From assembly GCA_020186115.1 (NCBI GenBank), contig WSYJ01000118.1, forward strand, positions 1 through 64,000: a stretch of DNA of 64,000 nt. The letters are read 5' to 3'. The notes under the pieces were generated by a model that saw nothing but the letters and a program-made list of their open reading frames with translations, did not search any database and was not told where the DNA came from. Shown in pieces: positions 11,001 to 21,096 of this stretch; position 1 is the stretch's first letter, and every line of letters begins with the position of its first letter. The stretch is from Histomonas meleagridis. Taxonomy: Eukaryota > Parabasalia > Tritrichomonadida > Dientamoebidae. The translations under genes were made by a program, and so were the position numbers.

Positions 11001-12140
11001 ACTAATATTTGGTATAAATTCATAATATTTTATACAGCACTTATGTATGCATCTCGATATGGGTATTATGAAATTGTTGAATTACTTCTTGAAGAAGGAG
11101 TTGATTATAACACAAAGAATATTTATAAATTTTGTTTGTAATTTGTTTTAATAAAATGAAGTTTCAAAATAACTTTTGGAGATAGTTTATATAATATGAA
11201 ACAGCATTTACAATTGCATGTGAAAAAGAACATATTGATATTGTTGAATTACTTCTTTCACAAAAAAGAACAAATATTATTACAACTAATATTTATTTTA
11301 TTTATTTATTATTAATTTCATTTATTATTTGTTTTAAAATGTTATTTGGAATTTAAATATTTTTAATGAAACAGCTTTAATGATTGTAGCACAAAATGGT
11401 AATGTAGAAATAATGAAAATTCTTCTTAATAAAAATATTTTTGAAATAAATTCCAAAAACGTATTTTTATATTATCTAGAATTTGTTTAATATATTTTGG
11501 GTTTCATTTAATAAATTGGAATTTATCAAATATTAAAGAAACAGCACTTATACTTGCATGCAAAAAAGGAAATGAAGAAATTGTTAAAATGCTTTTGGAA
11601 CAAAAAGGAATTCAAGTTCATACGAAAAATATTTATTTTATTAATTTAATGATTGTTTTTATAAATTAATGATCAAATATTATATTTGGAAGATAATTAA
11701 AATATTTAAAACTACACTTTTTATTGCAGCTAAAAATGGAAACAAAAAAATTGTCAGTTTACTACTTGAAATTAAAGGATTCGAAATTAATGCAAGAGAT
11801 ATTTCATTTAATTATTTGTAGTTTAATTTGATCATTTCTTGTTTTAATAAGATATTTGGAATTCATCCCATCTATATAATACAGCATTAATGGTAGCATG
11901 TGAAAAAGGAAAAAAAGAAGCAGTTGAAATTCTTTTAAAACAAGAAGGAATTGATCTAAATGCTCGAAATATTTCTTTATTTATCTTAATAATTATTAAT
12001 AATACTTCGAATTTTATAATCATATTTAGAATTTAAATTTAATATTTTTTAATGCACTTATGATTGCATGTGAAAATAATCACCCTGATATTGCCGAATT
12101 AATTCACAAGCAAATCGATCTTAATTTTAAACGTAAATAA
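7857..12140 (+). repeat. Ankyrin-unit array of locus A with fixed-length spacers
   Basis: About 27 ankyrin units (TALxxA...EIVxLLLxxKGIDINAKD) alternate with AT-rich spacers. Of 25 spacers I counted (from after the Asp/Asn codon of NAKD to before the Thr codon of TAL), 17 are exactly 80 nt, for example 11801-11880 and 11971-12050. Others are 63, 63, 74, 77, 81, 81, 46 and 47. Spacers begin mostly with ATTT, have (G/A)TTTCAAAAT near position 41-50 and TTTGG near 55-59. They lack GT...AG ends. Unit reading frames remain open apart from one unit near 9350 with an apparent frameshift. The last unit ends in its own TAA (12138-12140) after NFKRK. Confidence 0.85.
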
Positions 12141-12287
12141 AAATATTTCTTAAAATCAAATTTATCATATTAGCATAATGTGAAAGTTACATAAATAACT
12201 TTTAAGAAATTTTATTATTTTATGAAACTAAACAAAGCAAGTCAATTCGATTCGAACAAAGTCCAGTCAATTTATGCGACTGGTCGT

Positions 12288-12292
12288 CCTTT
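12288..12292 (+). promoter_or_regulatory. CCTTT initiator of RPS23
   Basis: CCTTT lies 5 bp before the ATG at 12298 in the context TGGTCGTCCTTT, nearly the same as TGGTCGGGCCTTT before RPS2. This supports 12298, and not the upstream in-frame ATG at 12274, as the start. Confidence 0.5.
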
Positions 12293-12297
12293 TCGCA

Positions 12298-12732
12298 ATG
12301 GGTAAATCCAAAGCATGCGGACGTCAAGCAGCTCGCAAACTTCGAGTTGCACATAGAAATAACCTCTGGGCAAGCAAGAAATATCGTAAGAGGCAAAGCA
12401 CTACAATTTATAAGACTCCATTAGAAGGTGTTGCCATGGCTTCAGGCATTGTTACACAAAAAGTTGCTGTCGAAGCCAAGCAACCAAACTCTGCTATTCG
12501 TAAAGCTGTTCGTGTCCAACTTAAGAAAAATAGCAAAGTCATCACAGCATTTGTTCCACGTGATGGTTCCCTACGTTTAATTGATGATAATGACCGTGTT
12601 CTTGTTGCAGGTCTTGGTCGTTCAAACCGTTCTGTTGGTGATCTTCCAGGAGTTCGTTTCCAAGTTATCAAAGTAGCCGGTTTCTCACTTCTTGCCTTAT
12701 GGCTTGGAAAGAAGGAAAAGCCAAGGAGCTAA
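12298..12732 (+). CDS. RPS23: 40S ribosomal protein S23 (uS12)
   Basis: This 144-residue protein is eukaryotic uS12. It starts [16 protein letters not shown]. The conserved decoding-centre loop [20 protein letters not shown] and ITAFVPRDG follow, and the protein ends in a basic KKEKPRS. It lines the decoding site of the small subunit and takes part in tRNA selection. Length matches the family (about 143). An in-frame ATG at 12274 would add MRLVVLFA, which no uS12 has, and would overlap the CCTTT promoter element, so 12298 is preferred. It follows the end of the ankyrin array by about 160 bp. Confidence 0.96.
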   Translation: MGKSKACGRQAARKLRVAHRNNLWASKKYRKRQSTTIYKTPLEGVAMASGIVTQKVAVEAKQPNSAIRKAVRVQLKKNSKVITAFVPRDGSLRLIDDNDRVLVAGLGRSNRSVGDLPGVRFQVIKVAGFSLLALWLGKKEKPRS

Positions 12733-12977
12733 ATAAATACTTTTTTCTTCAAGTGATTAATCATTGGGAAAAATTGCATTTTTTTTTAAACAGTCACTCT
12801 AAAATCCGAATAATCCCAACACAGTGAAATAGAATTACAATTCATACGATCTGTTTAACAAATCGCTGAATTAGATAAATTGTGTAATGAAAATGACATT
12901 TTTTGAAGAAATCTTTTTTCATGTCGAGAAGTCAAAGAAATTCACATTTTATTATTTTAACACTTAAGTAACAAACA

Positions 12978-15900
12978 TTAGTCCACTGATACTGATCTGT
13001 CAATCATTTTGACCTGCCCCAACAACCGTTCGTAAGAATCCAAAAGTGTCGCGACCAATTGTTTTTGTTCGTCTTTTGCCGATAAGTCCATCAAAATCTT
13101 AATTAACGGCATCAAAAATTTGATGGCGTATTGAATTGATTGCTGAACATTATTTAGTATTGTCGCCTCAAGCAAGTAGTTAAGTTGCAGCTCTGATAGC
13201 CTTAAGTATGCAGTGTCACCTTGTTGAACGAAATTCGTCAAATCTACAGCTATGCCACTAATGTGATCTTGATTTTCTCTTACTTTTCCTCGAATTAAAA
13301 TCCATCTGACTACAGAATCAAATACAAGTGGAATTAGGATATTACAACTTTGCCTTTTCTCAAATGCGGCCATTATCGCAGCATGCGTTGAGTTGATGAA
13401 ATCTTTTCGAACATTCTGATTGATAGTTGTCCAATTAAATACAATGGTTTTATGAGCATTCGGTTGCGTGGAGAAAGTTCTTTCAGGGTAATTTGCATTT
13501 TCGAAAGCGAACATTAACATCTTACTATTATGGAACGAAGTATTAGTAATTGCCAAAGTTTCATTAATACTATTAAACTTATTCACCAAATCGTCGACAT
13601 TAAACAACAACAGAATCATTTTTTGTGGTGCGCCAAATAAGTACAAATAGAAATGCATATAATTGCCACTACTTGTTAAGAACCTTAAGTTGAAATGTGT
13701 TTCCAAAATTCTCTTTTCTTTAATTTGCAAACATGAATCATTAAATTGTTCATAATCATCTGGATAAATATAATCCTTCAAATTAATCAAATAAAATGAC
13801 TTAATGTTACTCAATATAGAATCATTAGTCACAACACTTTCCATAAATCCGCTATCATAATCAATGCTTGCGATAAAGAATGAGTCGCTATTGAAGCTCG
13901 TGTTCTCTTTAATGTTACGATCGGGATAACAAATCGCTTGCATTTGACTTAATTCGCGAGATGAAAAGATGAAAAATCCATTTTGTAACTTGGTGCGTAT
14001 CGCAGAATACCAAACAAGATGTCCCAAAGATGATATGATTCGGAATTTGATCTTTTGGTCATCTTTGGAAAACAATTCTTTATCTTCCGGATATATGATC
14101 TCGTCAATAGACGTAATCGGTTCACTATACCCCAATTCTTTGGATAATGAGATCGGATCAACTAATGTATGGTCTTCACGAACTTTATGGAATCCTAATA
14201 ATGCTGATACCATTTTGCCATCTTCATGTGCTTCGTTTAATTGGATTGTCTTCTGATTCAACGTTGTGACATCTTCAATTAGATACATATAAATTTGTTT
14301 CTCTAACGTTATATCATAATAACTTAACGAAGCCATTGATATCCAGACATCACCGATCTTTGGATGCTTTAAGGATAAGATATGTGTCTTACATTCTTGT
14401 CGATTCTCGATCTTTAAGAACTCATTAATAATATTTTTATCACTATTTTTCATGATAAAGTCAAAGATGTCCTTTGTCATACTTTCGCCGAATAACATTC
14501 CATGTGAGTCGAAGTATTCATTAGGTTTGTCCATACATTCGACAATTGCAAAACATTTTGATGTTTCCAATAACTTATAAATTCTTGACAACACACCCGA
14601 TTCACTATTTAACGATATTATTGAATGATGATATGCAACTAATATTGATAAGAAGAAATGGAAACGTCTTTCTGATGATCTAAAGACTATTAAATCTGAT
14701 CGGATGACCGTTATGATGTAATATTCGACATCGGCAACCGCAAAACGGTTACATGCCAATCTGAATTTTGGATAGTTTACAAGCTGGAAGACGTTAGAGG
14801 ATACGTTAGCCTTTATATTTGGCAAAGTTTCTTGGATTGCATCAGCTACTTCTTGATCATGGACAACACTGGCTATAGTTTCATACTCACCTTGTTTTGT
14901 CATCATATTTACTGATATTGCTATGAAGTCCAATTTTTCACAAATCAGTTCAATGTATTCTTGGAATGCATTAATAGTAGGAGTTAAAGAAATACCTTCG
15001 TTAAATATATTAATATGTAAGCAATCCAAATAACTTAAATATAATGATATCATTCCAAGTGGTAACTTCGACTCATCGTTTGGTTTCAATGTGAATTTGC
15101 AGTTTGCATCGTCTATTTTGAATTCGATGTCGGTTGTGATGTGTTCGTTCGGTTTGAAATGTGATGTGATAAGGGCGTCCGTTACGGTGCCATAATCGTT
15201 GAGCTTCAACTTGCCGTTTTCGATGCGGTAATCAGTGCTATCATGAAGCTCTTTGTAGATGTCGTCCCATAAGATTACCATGTATATGTCATTGATGATG
15301 TAATAGACATGAAGTTTGGTGAAGATGATCTCATTAGGTCGTTGAATTGTTCGAATGCTTTCCATGGAATTCTTTTTGGTATTGGAGACTTCTTTAATGA
15401 GGTTTAACAAATGAGTTTTGTATGGAGTAGATGTAAATGGTCGAAATGATAAAGGTGATCCGGTGGATGTACAAAACCAAACAATTTGACTTTCTTTGAT
15501 GTTGTCAAGAACCTTGCGGTAGAGGAGAATCAGTCTTAAGAGCAACAAGATGAGGAAAAGAAAAGTAAGCATGAGGGATAAATATTTGATGTGCTTTGAA
15601 AAGCTATGGCTTGGACAAAAATTCGTAATGCTATGTGAATAAACAAATGCAGTGGTTTCGTTTTGAAGATATGGTTCAATTAATGTGAAATTTGATGAAA
15701 TTTCAAAATTCGGATTTTCCATTCTTTGATACGTGATAACAAACTGCGCATAGTTAACACAGTTCGTACAATACGTCAGCTGTGTAGATAAGTTTTGAAG
15801 CATTAATGGGAAAAAATCATTATTTCCAACAAAAGTAATGAAATTTCGTTGATAATTACTACCATGATTCTCATAAATATATGGGAAATCAATGGGAATA

Positions 15901-16088
15901 CGTATGGTACATTGTGGTTTTCTTCCTTCGAGTAAATTTTTTGAGATAAATATATCTGGCTTTAAATTTGTTGAAGATACTTTAGTGGCATCAGAAAAAG
16001 GTGAATTTGAACTCATGCTTGTGAGTTTGGTGTCAATACTTATGTATTTTTTGTTGCAAAGGAAGCTAAATAGAACAAACATCACCAT
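12978..16088 (-). CDS. Large single-pass membrane protein with PAS-like cytoplasmic modules
   Basis: I do not recognise this 1036-residue protein by name. It starts with a hydrophobic stretch (MVMFVLFSFLC), has an ectodomain to about residue 165 with several Cys and N-glycosylation sequons, and a strong transmembrane helix at about 168-190 (LSLMLTFLFLILLLLRLILL). The long cytoplasmic part contains PAS/PAC-like pieces, for example YLIEDVTTLNQ near 635 and IIYPEDKELF followed by RIISSLGHLVWY near 680-710. At least two similar modules follow. The C-terminus is helical. No kinase, cyclase or phosphatase motif is visible. A sensor or scaffold role is inference only. Confidence 0.65.
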   Translation of the reverse strand: MVMFVLFSFLCNKKYISIDTKLTSMSSNSPFSDATKVSSTNLKPDIFISKNLLEGRKPQCTIRIPIDFPYIYENHGSNYQRNFITFVGNNDFFPLMLQNLSTQLTYCTNCVNYAQFVITYQRMENPNFEISSNFTLIEPYLQNETTAFVYSHSITNFCPSHSFSKHIKYLSLMLTFLFLILLLLRLILLYRKVLDNIKESQIVWFCTSTGSPLSFRPFTSTPYKTHLLNLIKEVSNTKKNSMESIRTIQRPNEIIFTKLHVYYIINDIYMVILWDDIYKELHDSTDYRIENGKLKLNDYGTVTDALITSHFKPNEHITTDIEFKIDDANCKFTLKPNDESKLPLGMISLYLSYLDCLHINIFNEGISLTPTINAFQEYIELICEKLDFIAISVNMMTKQGEYETIASVVHDQEVADAIQETLPNIKANVSSNVFQLVNYPKFRLACNRFAVADVEYYIITVIRSDLIVFRSSERRFHFFLSILVAYHHSIISLNSESGVLSRIYKLLETSKCFAIVECMDKPNEYFDSHGMLFGESMTKDIFDFIMKNSDKNIINEFLKIENRQECKTHILSLKHPKIGDVWISMASLSYYDITLEKQIYMYLIEDVTTLNQKTIQLNEAHEDGKMVSALLGFHKVREDHTLVDPISLSKELGYSEPITSIDEIIYPEDKELFSKDDQKIKFRIISSLGHLVWYSAIRTKLQNGFFIFSSRELSQMQAICYPDRNIKENTSFNSDSFFIASIDYDSGFMESVVTNDSILSNIKSFYLINLKDYIYPDDYEQFNDSCLQIKEKRILETHFNLRFLTSSGNYMHFYLYLFGAPQKMILLLFNVDDLVNKFNSINETLAITNTSFHNSKMLMFAFENANYPERTFSTQPNAHKTIVFNWTTINQNVRKDFINSTHAAIMAAFEKRQSCNILIPLVFDSVVRWILIRGKVRENQDHISGIAVDLTNFVQQGDTAYLRLSELQLNYLLEATILNNVQQSIQYAIKFLMPLIKILMDLSAKDEQKQLVATLLDSYERLLGQVKMIDRSVSVD

Positions 16089-16430
16089 TACTTTTACATA
16101 AGTTTACATTCCATACAAAATTCTCGTTACATACAAAAGTCAAAAGAAAAATGTAAATTGAATACGAGATAAAGGAGGAGGAAAATACGTATATTCCATT
16201 TATTATATTCGTTCAGATGAAAATAATGAAGAATATATATTCTCATATGCATGCATGTTTGAAATTATCTGATATCAAAATTATGATATATCATAATATT
16301 ATGAAGATATTTTAAGTTAAACTTTTTATCGTAATCATAGAATTTTTCAAACGTCAGGAACAGAATTTGGATAAACTTTTTCGGTTATTAGCCGTTGTAA
16401 AAAATTTAGCAATTTGTGTTTTCGGATCAA
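16089..16430. other. Intergenic region
   Basis: AT-rich flank between the membrane-protein start and the 3' end of ankyrin locus B. No gene seen. Confidence 0.4.
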
Positions 16431-16808
16431 TTAAGAATAATCTAAAGTCTTGTTACCTTCAGGGTTCTTAGTTTCTTTTTGTTTTGTTATTAATTTGCAA
16501 GGGTAAAGACAATTTCCAGCACCACAATCACAGATGAATTGATGATTATTTGGTGCAACAACTTCATAGACATCATGACCTTTGTGACATACTTTTTCAC
16601 ATTTAGAACATATGCAATTGGGAGGAAGGACGCCACATGTGTTACATAAGTAATAATGTTTTTTGTGTACTTTTTGATGGTTGGCAATTTCATAAGTACA
16701 ATGTTTAGATGTGACATTAATTCCTTTTTGTGCAAACAATGATTTAACAATTTTCATGTCACCTCTTTTAGATGCTTTTCGAAGTGCTTCAATAAATATT
16801 TTGAACAA
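16431..16808 (-). CDS. Terminal ankyrin unit fused to a UBR-type zinc finger, locus B
   Basis: The frame encodes one ankyrin unit (EALRKASKRGDMKIVKSLFAQKGINV) that runs without a spacer into a UBR box: CTYEI, YYLCNTCG, CICSKCEKVCHKGHDV, then FICDCG and a final Cys. The order of Cys/His ligands (C, CxxC, CxxC, CHxGH, CDCG) matches the N-recognin UBR zinc finger, which binds destabilising N-terminal residues. The frame ends in TAA at 16431-16433. Upstream, an 80-nt spacer separates it from the preceding ankyrin unit, so it is the last exon-like block of locus B rather than an independent gene. The start Met shown by the open frame lies inside the spacer and is probably not used. Confidence 0.7.
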   Translation of the reverse strand: MFKIFIEALRKASKRGDMKIVKSLFAQKGINVTSKHCTYEIANHQKVHKKHYYLCNTCGVLPPNCICSKCEKVCHKGHDVYEVVAPNNHQFICDCGAGNCLYPCKLITKQKETKNPEGNKTLDYS

Positions 16809-18444
16809 TTTTCAAATATTATTTAGATATATCAAATTATTAAATTGAATTGATAATGAAATAAATAAACATCTAAAGCATTAATATCTATTCCAGCTCT
16901 TTTAAGATGTACTTTAACTATTTCCATGGAATTAACAAATATTTCTTACATTAATACCAATTCTTTTTTGTGCAAGAAGAGGTTTGTCTATTTCACCAAT
17001 TTTAGAATTTATAAGTGCTGTATTAAATAATTCAAATAATTTCCAAATATTGTTTTGAAATAAAAAATGATTAAAATAAATTTCAAATTAAATAAATGTA
17101 TATCTTTATAAATAATATCAATTCCTTCTTGTTCAAGAAGTAATTTAACTATTTCTGTATTAGCACTCCAAGATGCTTTCATAAGTGCTGTTTTAAATAA
17201 TTTAAATAATTTCCAAATATTATTTTGAAATAAACAATACATCAGTAACTCTGTTTGCAGGTTTCCAATTTCCAAAATTTCTTTCTCATCAAATATACAA
17301 AATAACCATCAAATCATATTTTCATTTTCCAAAAACGATAAAATTTCATAATTTCCATATTTTCTACAGGCTTCAATAAGTTGAATCTTTATCTGTTCAT
17401 TAGAAGAAATTTTCTGCGTTGAACTATAACGAGAACCATATCTAGACGCACCATTTGAAGTAGTTCTATTTCCATCTATTTTTTCTAGTTTGTTTTCATA
17501 AATATAATGAAAGATATCATTTTGATGAAATTTAATTGCTGCTTTCAATAACCCTTTAAATTGCGCATGATTTTGCACACATAAATGAATGATTTCTTCA
17601 TTTCCACCTGCAACTGCATATTTACCTGTATTTGTTAACTCAGAATTATTTAATAATAAATATTTAAAACATTTAATTGATCCAAAAAATGCTGCATAAT
17701 CAATTAATGTAACACTTTGCTTATTAATAAAAGAACATCTTTCATAAAGTGATGGCTCAATTGTTTGATTAAAATTAAATTTTGTATTAGATGATATTTC
17801 TTGATGTTTATCTACTTCATCATTTCGAATTATTTTCGCAATTTTACTTGGACTGTGTCCTTCTTTAATATATTTCTTATGAAGTTCCCAATTATTCTGT
17901 GAAAGCTGTCTATAATTTGATGTAAATGCTCTTTCAATTTTCTGATCAGTATTATTGCTTTCTCCAGATGTATTACTGGGGCCCCATTGGTTACCCTGAT
18001 TATTATTTCCTCTATATGTTGTACAAGTTATAACTGTGAATTATTTCCTTTATCTTTTTTATAATGTATAAAATATTTTGATTGAATATTTTTAACTATA
18101 TCTTCATCTGCTAATTGTTGTTGTATCATTTTATCAAGTAAATAATATGCTTCTTGTGATGTAATTCCTAAAATATAATTTTTAAATTATGCTTGGATTA
18201 GTTTGAATTATTTCTTCTTCTTTCTTTTGAATTCCTTTTAAATAATCAAAATATAAATCATATGGGGTTTGTTGAGATAAAAATGCTGAATATACTAAAT
18301 TACATTAAAAGAAAAGTAGAAATTCTTATCGAAAAAATTCATTGTTTGTTGGATGGAAAGATCTAAATTTTCTTTATTTAAGCTAAATATTATGTTTTCA
18401 AGATTATTTAATGTTTCTGTGTTTGGGGAAGTGGAAGTGTTCAT
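16809..18444 (-). pseudogene. DUF3447/ankyrin locus B, decayed N-terminal part and array
   Basis: Read on the minus strand, an ATG at 18442-18444 begins MNTSTSPNTETLNNLE, followed by family sequence with several stops and frameshifts (for example TAG in place of a conserved Gln at about 18300). The DUF3447-type core LIDYAAFFGSIKCFKYLL is present but broken into frames. A frame around 17309-17640 is open. The array has spacers of exactly 80 nt between its intact units, but near 16920-16960 a deletion joins a spacer directly to the middle of a unit. The UBR block at 16431-16808 still looks intact. Probably a pseudogene, or a locus of which only the 3' part survives. Confidence 0.65.
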
Positions 18445-18988
18445 CAGAATTGGGCAACGTTAAAAAAACGGAACGAAAAAAACGCCCCTTTTTCTAACGA
18501 TAAAAAAAAAAGTAATGTGTCTTCGTTACGATTTTTGCACGCCCAACGTTGAAAAGTGGAAAAAACAATCAAAAAATTTGACGTTGACCATGTCTGCTAT
18601 TCATACCAAATGAAGTGATAAATGGCAAAGATTTCATGAATCACAGAAAAGATGAGGAATAACTTAATACAGATCAAAATTTTTATAAATTTTTTTTCCC
18701 GCTAATTTTTAGAACCTTTAAAGGTTCAAACTAACCTATATCTAAAAAATATGTATAAATATTATATTTTCAAATGAAATTGTTAAAATACTTCTTGGGC
18801 TTTATATGCATATAGAGAATCTTCTAGAACATTTCATCAGAATTCCCAAATGATTAAAAAAATTTTAAAGATAAAGATTAAATTGAGAATATATTACAAA
18901 AAAAATGATCTCATAATATTATGTTTCTTATACCATGAATCCATTTTTTATTTGATATCGAAAAAGCAAAAAAATTTTATTTTTTCAG
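18445..18988. other. Intergenic region before iPGM-like gene
   Basis: AT-rich. A 20-bp trace resembling the EIVKILL part of an ankyrin unit lies near 18777. No gene seen. Confidence 0.4.
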
Positions 18989-20698
18989 ATGTTTGGGCTT
19001 TTTATTTTCTTTCTTCAAATTAGACAAAAACCAGATGGCGCAGTTCTTTGTATCATTGATGGTACGGGAGAAAGTGCGTGGCCTCAAGGGAATGGCCTTG
19101 GAGGAGCTCGAACACCAAATCTTGATTTTCTTAAATTTAATTATCCTTATGCTTCTTTAGTTGCAGCACAGCAACCTGTTGGATTAATTCGTGGAGAACC
19201 AGGAAGTAGTGCTGTTGGCCATCAAACTATTGGTCTTGGTCGAACAACACCAAGTTATTTTCAATATCTTGAAACATCACTTCAACCAAATGCTAAAACT
19301 TCACTTATCAATAATACTCTTCTAAGACAATCGTTTAGGCAAGCCAAAAGCAAAAATTCAAGAGTTCACTTTTTTGGTGAATGTACAAATTCCGCTGTTT
19401 TCGCCCATTCCAAATTTCTTAATCCGATGTTTCAAGCAGCAAAAGAAGAAGGTATTTCCAGGGTTTATGTTCATTGTATGATTAATAGTCTCACTCATCC
19501 AACTTCTTATTATTTCCAATATCTCCAAGAACAAGCCCCATCAAACTTTACAGCCGAAATTGCTTCGGTCCATAGCAGTTCGACGGCAATGGATAAAAAC
19601 TTCAACTGGCATAAAACAGCAGAATCATATCAATCTCTTCTTGATCCCAAATATGCAAACTTAACGAACCAAAAATCAGCAGAAGTATTCATTGATTCAT
19701 TTCATGTTCCATCTCCTGTCTTTAAACCAATTCTTTTTGATAAAGATGCAATTATTAGGAATGATGATGTCCTTGTTATTTTCAACTTTAGAGAGGATAA
19801 AACATATCAAATTGCAAAAGCTTTCATTAGGGGTTTAGATGGTTGTCCTCCTCTTCCAAATAACGTCAAAATTGTTCCTCTTATATTATATGATAAGTCA
19901 TTTCAAGATATTCCGACTGTAATCCCAGCAGTGGAATATCCGAATAGCCTTGGATCTTGGATATCCCAAAAAGGTTTTCGTCAACTTCGAATAGCTGAAA
20001 AATACAAAAGACCACATGTCACCACATTTTTCTCTGGTGGTATTTTACAGCCAATATTCCCATTAGAAGAACGAATCATAGACATAGAATCTGTCCCTGA
20101 TGATCAAGCAGATCTTCACCCACAAATGAATGCTTCACTTGTCGCATCGCGTGTCATAACCGCCATCAAACAGAAAAAGTTCAAACTGATCGTTGTAAAC
20201 TTTGCAAATGTTGATGCAACAGGTCACCTCGGCAACCTTACTGCAGTGAAGAAAGCGATTGAATTTGTAGATGAGAAAGTCGGCGAAATCTATAATGCGT
20301 GTGAAGGCAATGGTTATGCTTTGTTTGTAACAGGTGATCATGGAAATGGAGAAGAAAATATTAATCTTGATGGAAGCAAACAAACAGATCATACAGTAAA
20401 CAACGTTCCTTTCCTAACTAACCTTAAAGGGTTTAGGATTAAACAACTAAAATATGGAAAGGCGCCATTCTTGGGAAACATTGCTGCATCAATACTTACA
20501 GCATTGGATATTGATGTGCCACCAGAAATGGAACCTTCGATACTGGAAAAAGATGATGTGTACAACTATAGTACGGTCTTAGATAGAAGTCCTGTTGCAA
20601 TTTTGTTGTTTTTGGCTTTGGTAATGCTGATTGTGGCGATTTTCATGAAAAACATCAGAAGGGAAAAGAGCAATTATCAAAATAAATTTGTATTATAA
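18989..20698 (+). CDS. Membrane-anchored cofactor-independent phosphoglycerate mutase-like protein
   Basis: The 569-residue protein matches iPGM (alkaline phosphatase superfamily). The first metal Asp is in IIDGTGE, the nucleophile loop reads GSSAVGHQTIG where typical iPGM has GNSEVGH, so the Ser is kept. FNFREDK carries the Arg pair, VNFANVDATGHLGN and VTGDHGNGEEN carry metal ligands, and DHTVNNVPF closes the site. Known iPGM converts 3- to 2-phosphoglycerate in cytosolic glycolysis. Here a hydrophobic N-terminus (MFGLFIFFLQ) and a C-terminal transmembrane helix (about 532-553) with a basic tail predict a type I membrane protein with the catalytic domain outside the cytosol. TTTTTTCAG precedes the ATG, consistent with a very short leader. 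A different phosphomonoester substrate is possible. Confidence 0.88.
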   Translation: MFGLFIFFLQIRQKPDGAVLCIIDGTGESAWPQGNGLGGARTPNLDFLKFNYPYASLVAAQQPVGLIRGEPGSSAVGHQTIGLGRTTPSYFQYLETSLQPNAKTSLINNTLLRQSFRQAKSKNSRVHFFGECTNSAVFAHSKFLNPMFQAAKEEGISRVYVHCMINSLTHPTSYYFQYLQEQAPSNFTAEIASVHSSSTAMDKNFNWHKTAESYQSLLDPKYANLTNQKSAEVFIDSFHVPSPVFKPILFDKDAIIRNDDVLVIFNFREDKTYQIAKAFIRGLDGCPPLPNNVKIVPLILYDKSFQDIPTVIPAVEYPNSLGSWISQKGFRQLRIAEKYKRPHVTTFFSGGILQPIFPLEERIIDIESVPDDQADLHPQMNASLVASRVITAIKQKKFKLIVVNFANVDATGHLGNLTAVKKAIEFVDEKVGEIYNACEGNGYALFVTGDHGNGEENINLDGSKQTDHTVNNVPFLTNLKGFRIKQLKYGKAPFLGNIAASILTALDIDVPPEMEPSILEKDDVYNYSTVLDRSPVAILLFLALVMLIVAIFMKNIRREKSNYQNKFVL

Positions 20699-20742
20699 AA
20701 ATAAAAATAAATTTATTTGTTTTGTTTGAAATTCCATTTTGT

Positions 20743-21096
20743 AAGAAACCCGAAGATAATGTTAATCAACAACCATTACTTATTACGACTGATGAAAAAG
20801 AAGGGAATAAATAAAAGATAGTTTTATATAAAAGACAACATAATATTTTATTATCATTTTTATAAATTTCTTTAACTAAAATAGTAGAGAATAAATATAT
20901 ACAAAAATTTCTAAATATAAACCATTATTATTAATGATATATTAATTATACTCTAAAGTAAACAGAAATCGCTGATAGTGTAATGGTTATCATGTAGGAT
21001 TGTCGTTCCTGTGATCCGGGTTCGATTCCCGGTCAGCGAGTTTTTTATTTCTTTTTTTAATTATTATGATTTTTTATTCTATTCCTATTTTAAAAT
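20743..21096 (+). repeat. Left arm of a 354-bp perfect inverted repeat
   Basis: Every base of 20743-21096 that I compared is the exact reverse complement of 21565-21918. The arm contains tRNA-Asp and a duplicated 3' end (24 codons through the stop) of the SLC35F-like gene, which in this arm has no gene body attached. The 468-bp centre (21097-21564) is not symmetrical. Confidence 0.95.
20969..21040 (+). tRNA. tRNA-Asp (anticodon GTC)
   Basis: A full cloverleaf is visible. The acceptor stem TCGCTGA pairs perfectly with TCAGCGA, the D-arm is GTGT..TCAT-like, the anticodon loop is TTGTCGT with GTC at the anticodon, and the T-loop is TTCGATT. A TTTTTT run directly after the gene is a good Pol III terminator. 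An identical copy lies on the other strand at 21621-21692. Confidence 0.97.

Noticed and set aside
8041-12140. Canonical spliceosomal introns between ankyrin units
   Set aside because: No consistent GT at spacer starts, and the frequent ACAG at spacer ends is explained by the Thr-Ala codons ACA GCA; it is absent where the unit reads TV, TI, TT or SA. The trichomonad intron motifs are also missing. Other removal mechanisms remain open.
12274-12297. Upstream ATG of RPS23 as the true start
   Set aside because: It would add eight residues not found in uS12 and overlap the CCTTT initiator.
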